A stretch of DNA of 26,798 bases from CAYUPI01 sp964446585 (lineage in GTDB: Bacteria; Verrucomicrobiota; Verrucomicrobiia; Limisphaerales; UBA8199). The stretch's first letter is position 1, and each line of letters starts with the position of its first letter. The stretch covers positions 1 through 26,798 of the forward strand of contig CAYUPI010000070.1 in NCBI GenBank assembly GCA_964446585.1, in the 5' to 3' direction. The position numbers and the translations under genes were made by a program. Positions 8,579 through 17,345 of the stretch are shown in pieces. A model generated the notes under the pieces. That model did no database searches. It was not told the DNA's origin and saw nothing but the letters and a program-made list of their open reading frames with translations.

Positions 8579-9343
8579 CTATAGTTTTCCTCCCATCCGC
8601 GCCTGCAATTCCCCCAGGCTGCATGTCATGGTGCAGCGCACACCGCTCTTCAGAATGACGCAATACTCTCCCGGGCCCAACGGTTGCAGCTCGCGGATGC
8701 GGCTCAGGTTGACAATGACCGAGCGGCTCAGACGCATGAACCCCGAATCCGTCAGCCTTTCCTCCATCGCCGTCATGGTCTCCCGGACAATGTGACGATC
8801 CTTGCCGACGTGAAGCACCAGGTAGTTTCCCGCCGCTTCGATGTGGTCGATCTCCTCCGGTTTCAAAAACAGAATTCGATCGGGAGACTTGACTAGAATC
8901 CGCGGCCCGCCGGAAGCGCCCTGGCGCAGGCTGACCAGCAGCCCGGCTAGCTGCCGATCCGCGCCCGGTTTGCCCTTGGCGCGCAACTGTGCGCGAGCGC
9001 GCTGGAGAGCCTTTTGGAAGCGGGCTTGGTTGAACGGCTTGAGCAGGTAATCCAGAGCATTGACCTCAAAGGCACGGATTGCATGCTGATCGTGAGCGGT
9101 CGTGAAAATGACCGCAGGCATCTGATCCGGCTCGAGCGCCTCGAGCACTTCGAAGCCGTTGAGCTGCGGCATCTGTACGTCGAGGACCAGGAGATCCGGC
9201 CGGTGCTGCTCGATGGCCTTCACCGCCTCGACGCCATCGGCGCATTCAGCGACAATTTCCACATCGGGCTCGTCGGCCAGAACCTGTCGCACGCCCTCGC
9301 GCGCGAGCGGTTCGTCGTCAACGACGATCGTCCGAATCTTCAT
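8579..9343 (-). CDS. LytTR-family response regulator
   Basis: This 254-residue protein has a receiver domain (1-120) with the acidic pair in VVDDEP, phospho-acceptor Asp55 in LLVLDVQMPQLNG, Thr82 in VIFTTAHD and Lys102 in DYLLKPF. A LytTR DNA-binding domain follows at about 148-250 (ILVKSPDRILFLKPEEIDHI, RETMTAMEERL, FMRLSRSVIVNLSRI). It would be a cytoplasmic transcription factor phosphorylated by the LytS-type kinase encoded 320 bases upstream on the same strand. The STN/pseudopilin pair immediately downstream is an obvious candidate target. The ATG at 9343 has only weak ribosome complementarity. Confidence 0.93.
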   Translation of the reverse strand: MKIRTIVVDDEPLAREGVRQVLADEPDVEIVAECADGVEAVKAIEQHRPDLLVLDVQMPQLNGFEVLEALEPDQMPAVIFTTAHDQHAIRAFEVNALDYLLKPFNQARFQKALQRARAQLRAKGKPGADRQLAGLLVSLRQGASGGPRILVKSPDRILFLKPEEIDHIEAAGNYLVLHVGKDRHIVRETMTAMEERLTDSGFMRLSRSVIVNLSRIRELQPLGPGEYCVILKSGVRCTMTCSLGELQARMGGKL

Positions 9344-9369
9344 AAGCGCTCATCTGTAAGAATCCAGTT

Positions 9370-9657
9370 GAACCACGAATTCACGAATCATCACTAATCA
9401 AGAGATAGGCTCCTGCAGATCTGGTCGCGAGCTCAGACTCCCACTGAAAGATGACGGATCGGCCCATTTCGTGCCGCTTTAGATCACAAACTTCATTAGT
9501 ACTACAATGACACAAATCGTTGTTTTCTTGGCAAAGAATTAGCCGCAAGCAAACGTAAGCTTCCAGAAATGAACTACTTATTGTGATCACTGCGGATCTC
9601 ATTGACTGTGGTTGCGGCGTCAGCCGCGCTGGGTCCATTCGTGCGAATTCGTGGTTT
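9370..9657. repeat. 290-base interval bounded by an inverted repeat
   Basis: The left arm at 9371-9388 reads AACCACGAATTCACGAAT. The right arm at 9637-9657, read on the minus strand, is AACCACGAATTC, then GC, then ACGAAT. The arms are inverted and identical except for a two-base indel. The interval fills the unusually long gap between the kinase gene and its response regulator gene. Its AT content is visibly higher than that of the genes around it, and it has no convincing gene. It could be a miniature inverted-repeat element or two independent copies of an intergenic repeat. Confidence 0.5.
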
Positions 9658-9663
9658 CGCTTT

Positions 9664-11217
9664 TTATCTTTCCGGTTGGGACCTATTGAGAGCGTCGCCG
9701 GGCGCCGCTTCGCGCAGTGGGATTTCTACATGCACCGCCACGCCCCCCTCGAGCCGGGGAACCATTTCCACCTTTTGCTGGCTACCATACAGCGCCTCGA
9801 GACGGGCGCGCAAATTCGCTAAGCCAATGCCCGTCGCGGGCTGGTCTTTTGCCTCCGCCAATCCGACGCCGTCGTCCTCGACGCTCAACCGCAAACGCGC
9901 GTCCTGCCGCGTCACCTCAATGCGTAGAGTACCAGGTCTGGACGAAGGCTCGATGCCATGGCGCAGCGCGTTTTCCACCAAAGGCTGCAAAAGAAGCGCA
10001 GGCACCAGGCAACCAAGCGCGGCGGGCTCGACCTGCTGCTCGAATCGAAAGCGATCGCCTAGACGCGTTTGTTGAATCTCGACGTAACGCTCGACAAACC
10101 GCAAGTCTTCACTGAGCAGCACTTCCTGCCGATCCGACTGACTCAAGGCCAGCCGCAATAGCTCGCTGAAGGACGTGAGCGCTTCCTGCGCGGCGCGGGC
10201 ATCGCGCCGGAGCAGAGTGGCAACAGCGTTGAGCGCGTTGAACAGGAAGTGCGGCTGCAGCTGGGCCTGGAGCGCGTGGAGCCGAGCCTGGGACAGGTGC
10301 GATTCCAGCAAAATGGCCCGTCGCTCGCGCTCGCGAAAGCGGCGATAAAAGTAAACCGCGTGGGCCAGGCCGGCCATCGACCCGTACGCCAGCACATTCA
10401 ACACGTGCGAAAACAACCGCGACTCGTATCGCCAGGAAGAACGAACCGAAGAAAACCGCCCTGGACCGGCCAGACCTTCCAGAATTTCGTCATGTTCGCG
10501 GGGGGCCGGACTGAAGGCCGCTCTTGGACCCGAATTCCAATTTGTAATGAAGCTGCGCACCAGCCCGAGATTGCCCGTCTTCGAGACATCGTTGGTTGGC
10601 AGGGAGAGCTCGAAATTCTTCACCTCTCCGCCGGAGGTCACCACAACTTTTCTGGTCACTCCATCTACATGCGAGCTGTAAGTATGGATATCAACCATAC
10701 TCTTGCCGTCAGGGGTTTCAAATTTCGAAAAAGGCCCGTTGGTCAAGAGGCCTAAGGTAAATGGCAGACTCTCCTTGCGGTCGGTAACGACGACCATGAC
10801 GTTCATTTTTTCGGTCACACGTGTCGTCAGACTGTAGGACGACGCCGCAAAAAGCGCGCAAGCGAGCAGATGAACGGGAAGGCTCATGCGCAGACGGCCG
10901 CGTTCGAGAAGGAACCGCGAGGCCAGCCACACGACATAAGGCGCCAGCAGCACCCACGGATAAGCGCCGCGGAAATTGAGGTCCGCAATTTTTAGCCAGC
11001 GCCGGATCTGTTCGCCGACGGGAATCTGGGCAGTCTGGCTGCTGTCGAACAGCAACCGTGGCTGAACGGGCTCTGCGCCGGCCGAGTGAATCAACCACCA
11101 GGCCGCGCCGGCCGCGAATAACGTCCACGCTCCGAAAAACAACGGCAGCAGCCAGCGCCGCGAGCGCGAGCGCGCTGTGTCCGGAGTCAAGGTTTGTGTT
11201 CTGGGCGCCAATTGCAA
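9664..11217 (-). CDS. LytS/YehU-type sensor histidine kinase
   Basis: This 517-residue protein has four membrane segments at about 22-43, 87-104, 112-130 and 268-291. These leave an extracytoplasmic loop of about 135 residues (131-267) as a probable sensor region with no recognised fold. A short coil follows, then the His_kinase (PF06580-type) motif ARLHALQAQLQPHFLFNALN with phospho-His323, and an HATPase_c domain (LLQPLVENALRHGIEP, VEDDGVG, GIGLANLRARLEALYG). It is the likely partner of the LytTR regulator downstream. The only in-frame starts before the first helix are TTG codons (11217 chosen), so the exact start is uncertain. Confidence 0.9.
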   Translation of the reverse strand: MQLAPRTQTLTPDTARSRSRRWLLPLFFGAWTLFAAGAAWWLIHSAGAEPVQPRLLFDSSQTAQIPVGEQIRRWLKIADLNFRGAYPWVLLAPYVVWLASRFLLERGRLRMSLPVHLLACALFAASSYSLTTRVTEKMNVMVVVTDRKESLPFTLGLLTNGPFSKFETPDGKSMVDIHTYSSHVDGVTRKVVVTSGGEVKNFELSLPTNDVSKTGNLGLVRSFITNWNSGPRAAFSPAPREHDEILEGLAGPGRFSSVRSSWRYESRLFSHVLNVLAYGSMAGLAHAVYFYRRFRERERRAILLESHLSQARLHALQAQLQPHFLFNALNAVATLLRRDARAAQEALTSFSELLRLALSQSDRQEVLLSEDLRFVERYVEIQQTRLGDRFRFEQQVEPAALGCLVPALLLQPLVENALRHGIEPSSRPGTLRIEVTRQDARLRLSVEDDGVGLAEAKDQPATGIGLANLRARLEALYGSQQKVEMVPRLEGGVAVHVEIPLREAAPGDALNRSQPER

Positions 11218-11365
11218 TCCGTGGTTAGTAGCCGACGAAGCACATCATCTTCAATCACTCATTTTTCACTAAACCTCCTCCGATGGAACCGAAGGCGCAA
11301 ACCTGCTGTGACAACCCAGGACATGGGGCGGGATAAACAAGGGATGAAGTGGGACGAAGCCCTTG

Positions 11366-12433
11366 CTACGCCGCTCCTGATTCAAGCGATGACCCATTGC
11401 ATAGGAGGACGATCTTGCCTGTGACGCCTCCTTTCTCGAGCAACTCGTGCGCCTGTTTAGCCTCGGCCAGAGGAAGGCGCTGCGCGATCAGCGGCTTGAT
11501 CTTCTTTTGCTGAAGGAGGTCGAAGAGGGTGATCAAATCCTGTCGAAACAGTGCCGGCCTAAGTCGTTTGAGCCACTGGATGCTGTAGGGGATCACCTGT
11601 TTCCGGCCCGGCAGAAGCCAACCGCCAGCAATATACAGCCCGAAAATGGGGATTCCATGAAGGCGGTTACGGCGACCTGGACGACCTGAAGCCAATCCCG
11701 CCCCGCGAAGCGAAGTCGCATTGCCATAGGCCACGACCCTCCCGCGAGAACAGAGAGCCCTGCGCGAATGCCAGATATGGGCGCCGCCGATTGGGTCAAA
11801 GACAACGTCCACGCCCTCGCCGGTGAGGCGGTGAATCTCTTTCACGAAGTCGAGCTGCCGGTAATCAATCGAGATGGCGCCCAGATCGACAACCGCCGAC
11901 GCTCCACGCGATGAACAGGTGCCATACATCTGCAGCCCGGCCAGTCGCCCAAGCTGTAATAGTGCCGTGCCTACTCCGCCGGCCGCGCCATGAATCAACA
12001 CCCGCTGGCCTGGTCTGACCTTGGCGGAACGATGCAGCATCTGGAACGCGGTGGTGTAGTTCAGAATGAGGCTGACCGCCTCGGCGGCATCCAATCGGGG
12101 TGGCACCGGGACCAGTTCCCATTGCGGCAGGCAGACGAACTCTGCATAGGCGCCGCTGATCGGCATCGCGGCAACGATCTGGCCTGGTTCGATTCCGGAG
12201 ACACCGGCACCGAGCCGATCCACCACGCCAACCAGATCCCACCCCGGCGTGTAGGGCACTCGGGGCGTTTCGGGATGAACGCCCTCGCGCGCCATGATGT
12301 CGGGCAAGGCGACGCCCGCAGCCAGCACTCGCACCCGCGCTTGACCGTGCTTCGGCTCGGGGCATTCTTCTTCAACCACCCTAAGTGCATCGGGCCCTCC
12401 GTAATGAGTGACGATAATGCGCGTGTGTTTCAC
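11366..12433 (-). CDS. MDR-superfamily NAD(P)-dependent oxidoreductase (quinone reductase-like)
   Basis: With a GTG at 12433 the protein has 355 residues and begins VKHTRIIVTHYGGPDALRVV, matching the usual start of this family (MKA.V...GGP..L...E). An AAGGGG stretch lies just upstream. The frame is open to a TTG at 12484, which would add 17 atypical residues. A GroES-like domain (YTPGWDLVGVVDRLGAG, PISGAYAEFV) is followed by a Rossmann domain with nucleotide-binding VLIHGAAGGVGTALLQLG near 146-163. No structural or catalytic zinc ligands were seen, so it belongs to the QOR/VAT-1-like zinc-free branch. The segment from LRGAGLASG to SIQWLKRLRPALFRQDL is characteristic of one QOR subgroup. The substrate is unknown. 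Confidence 0.87.
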   Translation of the reverse strand: MKHTRIIVTHYGGPDALRVVEEECPEPKHGQARVRVLAAGVALPDIMAREGVHPETPRVPYTPGWDLVGVVDRLGAGVSGIEPGQIVAAMPISGAYAEFVCLPQWELVPVPPRLDAAEAVSLILNYTTAFQMLHRSAKVRPGQRVLIHGAAGGVGTALLQLGRLAGLQMYGTCSSRGASAVVDLGAISIDYRQLDFVKEIHRLTGEGVDVVFDPIGGAHIWHSRRALCSRGRVVAYGNATSLRGAGLASGRPGRRNRLHGIPIFGLYIAGGWLLPGRKQVIPYSIQWLKRLRPALFRQDLITLFDLLQQKKIKPLIAQRLPLAEAKQAHELLEKGGVTGKIVLLCNGSSLESGAA

Positions 12434-12520
12434 GGACCCCTTGCTCGCTGCCAACGGCACTCGACCCCGTGCGAAGAAACGCAAAAAAACGAGTGGCTGT
12501 TCGTGTTCGCTGCCAGGCTT

Positions 12521-14677
12521 CTAATCCCGCTCCACGCCGCTGCTCCAGTATTTCTGCATCTGCTCCGGTGGCGGCACTTTCAGCGGCCGTATCACGCGGA
12601 AGCCGACCCACTGCGCATCCGAGAAATACCAGATGCTCTTGGGCAATTGCGGATCCTGCATCTTCCAGGCACGATCCGAGCCGCGACGGGCCGCGCTGCG
12701 GCACATCGTCGCCTCATCATCCCACGAACCGCCGCGCACTGAGTGAGGGTAGGGCTTGGTCGCCCGGTTCCAGGGATCCGTCACGGTGCCAGATTTGGCG
12801 CTTTGCTGGTAGTAGTCCGGGGCATACTGGTCGAGGACCCATTCGACGACGTTGCCGTACATATCGTAAAGGCCCCAGGGATTGGGCCTTTTCCTACCGA
12901 CCTTTTGGTACTTGAAATCGCTATTCTGTTCGAACCAGGCGTATTCGCCCAGCTTGCTGGCCGTGTCACCGAAAAAATAGGTGTTCGTCGTGCCGGCGCG
13001 GCAGGCGTACTCCCATTCCGCCTCGGTCGGCAATCGATAGAATTGGCCAGTCTTGGCCGAGAGCCATTGACAATACTTATTGGCGGCGTGCTGAGTCATG
13101 GCGATGGCTGGGAATCCCTCCTTGCCCATGCCGAAACTCATTTCGACGTAGGGCTTGGACGGATGGGTTATAGCGTCGGCCAATTTGTCGCCCTTTTCGT
13201 CCGTTGGCTCGGCAGCCCGCATCCGCCGTTCCTCATCCGGATACATGAACAATTCATATTCATTCCAAGTCACTTCGCAACGGCCCATCCAAAACGGTGA
13301 AATTCTGACCTTGTGCTGCGGGCCTTCGTCCGGTTTGCGGTTTGGCTCGCTCTCCGGACTACCCATGACAAATTCGCCCCCGGGGATCGGCAGCATGACG
13401 TAATTGACACGCGTGCCGGGGATGGTGTTGGTGTAGGGTTTCATGGCGGCCTCGTTGGTCACCGTCAGATTGGCCAGGGCGCGTGTGTGAATTTCCGGGA
13501 TGGTGATGTTGTCGTTGTCCGCCAGGGAAGGCAGACCGCCGAAGGCGGCAAACGTGTAAGTGCCAGGAGTCCCTTTGTAAGCGTAATAACGGCTGGAAAA
13601 CTTGCTGCTGGCCGTCCGGGAAAACATGAGCAAACCGTCCGGCAACCCGGCTGCGCAGGTCAGCAGTTCGTTGGTGGCCACGAGGGTTTGGAGCAGCTCG
13701 GGCGCCTTGGCGGCGTCGAAGTTGAACACTCCGGCCTTTTCGCCTTCGCCGAAAATAACGAAAAGTCTCGATCCGGCCTCCGGATTCAAAACGACGACTC
13801 GCCTGACCGCCTGGCCCACATCAAACTCAGTGCCCTTCCCAAACTGATTTGGCCCGCTAGCTGCCCCCTCGACCGGCCGAACGAACAGTTTGCTCTCGCC
13901 TGGTTTGTAAAAAATAAAATCGGGCGCTCCCGAGCCGCGAAAATGTCCCATTACATAGTCCGCCCCAGATGGCAGGCCCGCGATTGTGCCAGCGTTTTGG
14001 ATGTTGCCGGTTCTCAAGTCCGCGGCTCGAAAGGTATCCCCTTGCTCGCTGCTGATCAGCAAGCAGACCAGTTCCGGGGCCCCGGCCCGAAACGCGATTC
14101 GATTTGCTCTCACGGCCGCACCAGTCAGTGTGGACTCGCCCAGTTTGGGAAATTCGCGTCCGTCGTTGCGGAGCAGACTAGCCATGTTAGCGTCCGGTGA
14201 ATTGTAAATGCTGGCGACGTAAAGATCGTCCAGGCTCGTATTGCCCGGACCTCCGATATCAGTCGCGACGATCGTATTCGGCCCCAACGCCGCCGTGAAG
14301 GGCACATTGACAGGGCGGGCCGCAGCAGTCGGGTTTGAGACATCCACCATGGTGATTTGGTTGGCGTCCGGCGAAGTGAAGGCCAGCGCGTCGAGGTTCG
14401 TCCTGAGCAAGTGACCAATACTGAACCCGGCGATTGCCTTGATCCCACTGGGGCGATTATCCACCCAGGCAAAAACCCCCGGTGTCAGTTGGTAGCCGAG
14501 GCGGTATTTGCCGCTCTCTTTGTCCACGATCACGAGGTCAGCCCGACCGTCCCCATCAAAATCGCCACTGCCGAAAAATTCGTTCGCGGTTTCATGAATC
14601 ACTGAGGGAGAACGCTCTGCCGCCAGGACGGGACCGCCGACCAGTACCGCGAGTGCGAATAGGAGCCGATATTTCAT
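12521..14677 (-). CDS. Secreted FG-GAP/VCBS and sulfatase-modifying-factor-fold protein
   Basis: This 718-residue protein starts with a signal peptide (MKYRLLFALAVLVGGPVLA). The N-terminal 400 residues include an FG-GAP/VCBS-type calcium loop, GSGDFDGDGRADLVIVD, near 36-52, and probably form a beta-propeller. From about residue 425 to 705 there is an FGE/SUMF1 fold (PIPGGEFVMGSPESEPNRKP, FWMGRCEVTWNEY, LPTEAEWEYACRAGT, NPWGLYDMYGNVVEWVLDQY, SVRGGSWDD, GFRVIR). The Cys pair that defines true formylglycine-generating enzymes is not present: the matching segment GGSWDDEATMCRSAARR has one Cys. The domain is more likely structural or ligand-binding. Its gene is divergent from the chemosensory operon and precedes the oxidoreductase on the same strand. 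Confidence 0.88.
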   Translation of the reverse strand: MKYRLLFALAVLVGGPVLAAERSPSVIHETANEFFGSGDFDGDGRADLVIVDKESGKYRLGYQLTPGVFAWVDNRPSGIKAIAGFSIGHLLRTNLDALAFTSPDANQITMVDVSNPTAAARPVNVPFTAALGPNTIVATDIGGPGNTSLDDLYVASIYNSPDANMASLLRNDGREFPKLGESTLTGAAVRANRIAFRAGAPELVCLLISSEQGDTFRAADLRTGNIQNAGTIAGLPSGADYVMGHFRGSGAPDFIFYKPGESKLFVRPVEGAASGPNQFGKGTEFDVGQAVRRVVVLNPEAGSRLFVIFGEGEKAGVFNFDAAKAPELLQTLVATNELLTCAAGLPDGLLMFSRTASSKFSSRYYAYKGTPGTYTFAAFGGLPSLADNDNITIPEIHTRALANLTVTNEAAMKPYTNTIPGTRVNYVMLPIPGGEFVMGSPESEPNRKPDEGPQHKVRISPFWMGRCEVTWNEYELFMYPDEERRMRAAEPTDEKGDKLADAITHPSKPYVEMSFGMGKEGFPAIAMTQHAANKYCQWLSAKTGQFYRLPTEAEWEYACRAGTTNTYFFGDTASKLGEYAWFEQNSDFKYQKVGRKRPNPWGLYDMYGNVVEWVLDQYAPDYYQQSAKSGTVTDPWNRATKPYPHSVRGGSWDDEATMCRSAARRGSDRAWKMQDPQLPKSIWYFSDAQWVGFRVIRPLKVPPPEQMQKYWSSGVERD

Positions 14678-14963
14678 GACTTGCCAATAAAGCCGTGCCC
14701 AGTCTTGGGTGTGGCGTTGTGAAAGTCAAACCGTACGAAGGAAGCCCGAAAACCCGAGCCGAGGCCCCGAATCGGTAGCGCCGATTCTCAGTAACCGAGC
14801 ATTAGCGATTCGGAATTCATCATTCGGGTTTCGGATTTCTCTCGGATATCGGCCTCCGGATTTCTGGCGCCCGGGACACTCCCTCATCAATGATCCATTA
14901 CCAGAACCTTCTTGTTTTCGAGGCCGGAAGGGTTTTAAGATGAGACTCGACTAGAAAGCAGAA
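14678..14963. other. Divergent intergenic region upstream of the Wsp-type operon
   Basis: This region lies between the start of the minus-strand FG-GAP/SUMF gene and the start of the receptor gene, so promoters for both should be here, although no clear -35/-10 pair could be assigned. It holds a hairpin at 14769-14787 (GAATCGG, loop TAGCG, CCGATTC). From about 14805 to 14870 there is a run of TTCGG/ATTC-type short repeats (for example CGGAATTCATCATTCGG) that looks like degenerate intergenic repeat sequence. Confidence 0.5.
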
Positions 14964-16565
14964 ATGAAACCGATGAACATCTTGCAACGGCGGCACGTAG
15001 CGCTGGGCGTGCTGGTCCTGCTCCTGCTGCTGGGAGGCGGTCTGGCCCTCTGGATCGAGAAGACCGCGACCGCTGTGGACCTCCGTAACCAGGAACTGGC
15101 CTACAGAAAGGACCGCATAAACTTGGATTTCGTCTCCATGAGCGACGCCATCCGCGGGTTGCTGCTCGACCCAAAAAATGACGCTGAGAGGAAACGGCAC
15201 CACGACGCGGAAGCGGACCTGAAGGACAACCTCGAATTTTTTAAAGCCACCTTTCCCGACCGGGCAGATTTGATGCATTCGATCAATAGTTTGGGTGATT
15301 TTGCCCAAAAAACGTTGCTGCCGCTGCACCGGCGCATCATCACCGCAGTGGAAGCCGATCCTGCCGCCGCCCTGAGCGAATACAACAAGTCCATTACGGC
15401 GGTGCGCAAACAGCGGGAAGATCTCCTTCTGGACCTGGCGCAACAAGTCGGTTGGGTCAGCCGAGCTGAATCCGTGCGGGCGCAGACGACCTCGCTGGTG
15501 CTGTCGATCGTGATCCTGCTGATTCTCGTGGCGTGTATCATTGTCGCCGGATTCCAGTCCTCGGCGGTGACCGTTCCGTTGAACCGGCTTGTCGCCTCGC
15601 TCGATCGTATGCGGCGAGGAGACTTTACGGAGCGGCTGGCGCTGAACCGGCAGGATGAGTTCGGGATCCTGAGCGACGGATTGAATCGGCTTGCGGACGA
15701 TTTGTCCGACTTGGTCGGACAGGTGCAACGTTCCGGCATCCAGGCGAATACGGCCGCGACAGAGATTGCGGCAACCGCGCGCGAGCAACAGAGCACGGCA
15801 AACGAAATAGCGGCCACTACCGCCCAAATCGGTGCGACCTCAAAGGAGATTTCGGCCACTTCGAAAGAACTGGTCAAGACCATGAACGAGGTCAGCTCGG
15901 TGGCGGAGGAGACGGCGAATGTGGCGGGCAGCGGCCAGGCTGCCATAGCTCGCATGGAAGCCACCATGCGGCAGATCACGGAAGCCGCCGGGTCGATTAC
16001 GGCCAAACTGGCGGTGCTGAACGAAAAGACGACGAACATCAATTCCGTCGTCACCACGATTACCAAGGTGGCTGATCAAACCAATTTGCTCTCGCTCAAC
16101 GCTGCAATCGAGGCGGAGAAAGCTGGCGAATATGGCTTGGGCTTTGCCGTCGTAGCAATGGAGATTCGGCGCCTGGCGGATCAGACGGCCGTGGCAACCT
16201 ACGACATTGAAAAGATGGTCAAGGAGATGCAATCAGCGGTTTCGGCGGGCGTGATGGGGATGGACAAGTTTTCGGAGGAGGCCCGGCGCGGCGTCGAAGA
16301 AATCCGGCAGGTAAGCACGCAACTGGCTCAGATCATCCACCAAGTGCAGACGCTCACGCCGCGATTTCAGACAGTTAATGAAGGGATGAATGCGCAAGCG
16401 ACTGGGGCTCAACAGATTAGCGAGACGCTCACCCAGTTGAGCGAAGCGGCCAATCAAACCGCTGAATCGCTGCGGCAATCCAACCTGGCAATCGAGCAAC
16501 TCAACGGAGCCGCCCGCGGACTGCAAACCAGTGTGGCAAAGTTTAAGCTGGGAAATGGGCCGTGA
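14964..16565 (+). CDS. wspA: WspA-like membrane methyl-accepting chemotaxis receptor
   Basis: This 533-residue protein has membrane segments at about 11-30 and 176-198 around a helical extracytoplasmic domain of about 145 residues. A HAMP domain follows (about 198-255), then a long cytoplasmic signalling hairpin. The tip is VADQTNLLSLNAAIEAEKAG followed by EYGLGFAVVAMEIRRLADQT (369-408). The continuation AVATYDIEKMVKEMQ and SAGVMGMDKFSEE is the wording of WspA receptors. No C-terminal CheR/CheB-tethering pentapeptide is present; the chain ends KFKLGNGP. In pseudomonads WspA responds to surface contact. Here the signal is not known. It is the first gene of a seven-gene run. The ATG at 14964 or 14973 could be the start. 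Confidence 0.9.
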   Translation: MKPMNILQRRHVALGVLVLLLLLGGGLALWIEKTATAVDLRNQELAYRKDRINLDFVSMSDAIRGLLLDPKNDAERKRHHDAEADLKDNLEFFKATFPDRADLMHSINSLGDFAQKTLLPLHRRIITAVEADPAAALSEYNKSITAVRKQREDLLLDLAQQVGWVSRAESVRAQTTSLVLSIVILLILVACIIVAGFQSSAVTVPLNRLVASLDRMRRGDFTERLALNRQDEFGILSDGLNRLADDLSDLVGQVQRSGIQANTAATEIAATAREQQSTANEIAATTAQIGATSKEISATSKELVKTMNEVSSVAEETANVAGSGQAAIARMEATMRQITEAAGSITAKLAVLNEKTTNINSVVTTITKVADQTNLLSLNAAIEAEKAGEYGLGFAVVAMEIRRLADQTAVATYDIEKMVKEMQSAVSAGVMGMDKFSEEARRGVEEIRQVSTQLAQIIHQVQTLTPRFQTVNEGMNAQATGAQQISETLTQLSEAANQTAESLRQSNLAIEQLNGAARGLQTSVAKFKLGNGP

Positions 16566-17068
16566 GCACCACGAGTCCTATGCTATTCCTCCTATTTCAA
16601 CTGGGAAAAGACCGATACGCGCTGGAGGCCAGCCGAGTCGTCGAGGTGGCGCCGATGCTGGAACTAAAACGGCTGCCGCAGGCGCCCAAAGGCGTGGCCG
16701 GGATATTCAATTATCGGGGACATCCGGTGCCGGCGGTGGATTTGTGCGAGCTGGCCACCGGGAAGCCGGCAAGCGAACGGCTGAGCACGCGGATCATCGT
16801 CGTCAACTACCGGCCCGATAACGGGGCTGGGCATTTGCTGGGTCTGATTGCGGAGAATGCCACTGGTATGCTGCGCAAGGACGCTTCGGAATTCGTCGAT
16901 TCCGGCATCACCATTGGCGCCGCGCCGTATCTGGGTCCCGTGCTGATGGACGCTGAAGGCCCGATTCAATGGGTCCACGAGCAGCGACTACTCACGGCGC
17001 AGTTGTGCGAATTGCTGTTCACGGAAGCCACTGGCCTGGCGGCCACTGCCAAACACTTAGCTGCATGA
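16562..17068 (+). CDS. wspB: CheW-like coupling protein (WspB position)
   Basis: This 168-residue protein is almost entirely one CheW domain (LFLLFQLGKDRYALEASRVV, LPQAPKGVAGIFNYRGHPVP, VDLCELATG, ending QLCELLF). It would link the receptor array to the CheA-like kinase. The GTG start at 16562 overlaps the receptor stop as GTGA, indicating translational coupling. WspB in pseudomonads occupies the same position and has the same size. It is followed by an unusually long gap of 277 bases that carries a REP pair. Confidence 0.9.
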   Translation: MSTTSPMLFLLFQLGKDRYALEASRVVEVAPMLELKRLPQAPKGVAGIFNYRGHPVPAVDLCELATGKPASERLSTRIIVVNYRPDNGAGHLLGLIAENATGMLRKDASEFVDSGITIGAAPYLGPVLMDAEGPIQWVHEQRLLTAQLCELLFTEATGLAATAKHLAA

Positions 17069-17192
17069 TGAGACTGGCGCGTGAAAGCGTTTCGCGGGCG
17101 GGCGGGACGAATGAATCAACCGAAGTTGCGGCGTCACATGAATCTCGGCGAGAACGGCTGTCCGCAGAGGATTCAAGGACGCGCGAAAAAGG

Positions 17193-17265
17193 CCGTAGCC
17201 GCCGACGTGAGGAGGCGGATTTCTGCCGGCAGTCGAGTCCCGCCTCCTCACGTCGGCGGCTACGG
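17193..17265. repeat. Inverted pair of GTAG-tagged REP palindromes (BIME-like), copy B, inside the Wsp-type operon
   Basis: Unit 1 at 17195-17218 (plus) and unit 2 at 17240-17263 (minus) are identical inverted copies: GTAG, stem CCGCC, loop GACGTGAGGA, stem GGCGG. With flanking CC/GG the arms are 26 bases, separated by 21 bases that themselves contain TGCCGGCA. Outer GATTCAAG (17170-17177) and CTTGAATC (17269-17276) are also complementary. GTAG and the ten loop bases equal those of the copy at 6322-6420, while the stem is completely different yet still paired. The element sits between the wspB-like stop and the wspC-like start. Confidence 0.87.
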
Positions 17266-17345
17266 TTCTTGAATCCGACCCGGTTGAATCCGCTCGTCAG
17301 AAAACCGCCGACATCCGGTCGCCGGCACGCGCGAACAAAGAGCCG

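Noticed and set aside
9381..9638. 85-residue minus-strand frame inside the kinase-regulator gap
   Set aside because: No motif and no ribosome site; it lies wholly within the interval bounded by the inverted repeat.
12434..12484. TTG start adding 17 residues to the MDR oxidoreductase
   Set aside because: The extra residues do not fit the family, which begins at the GTG-encoded VKHTRIIVTHYGG with a purine-rich stretch upstream.
14898..15827. 309-residue minus-strand frame opposite the receptor gene
   Set aside because: Composition is that of a GC-rich shadow frame; the plus strand encodes an unmistakable chemoreceptor.
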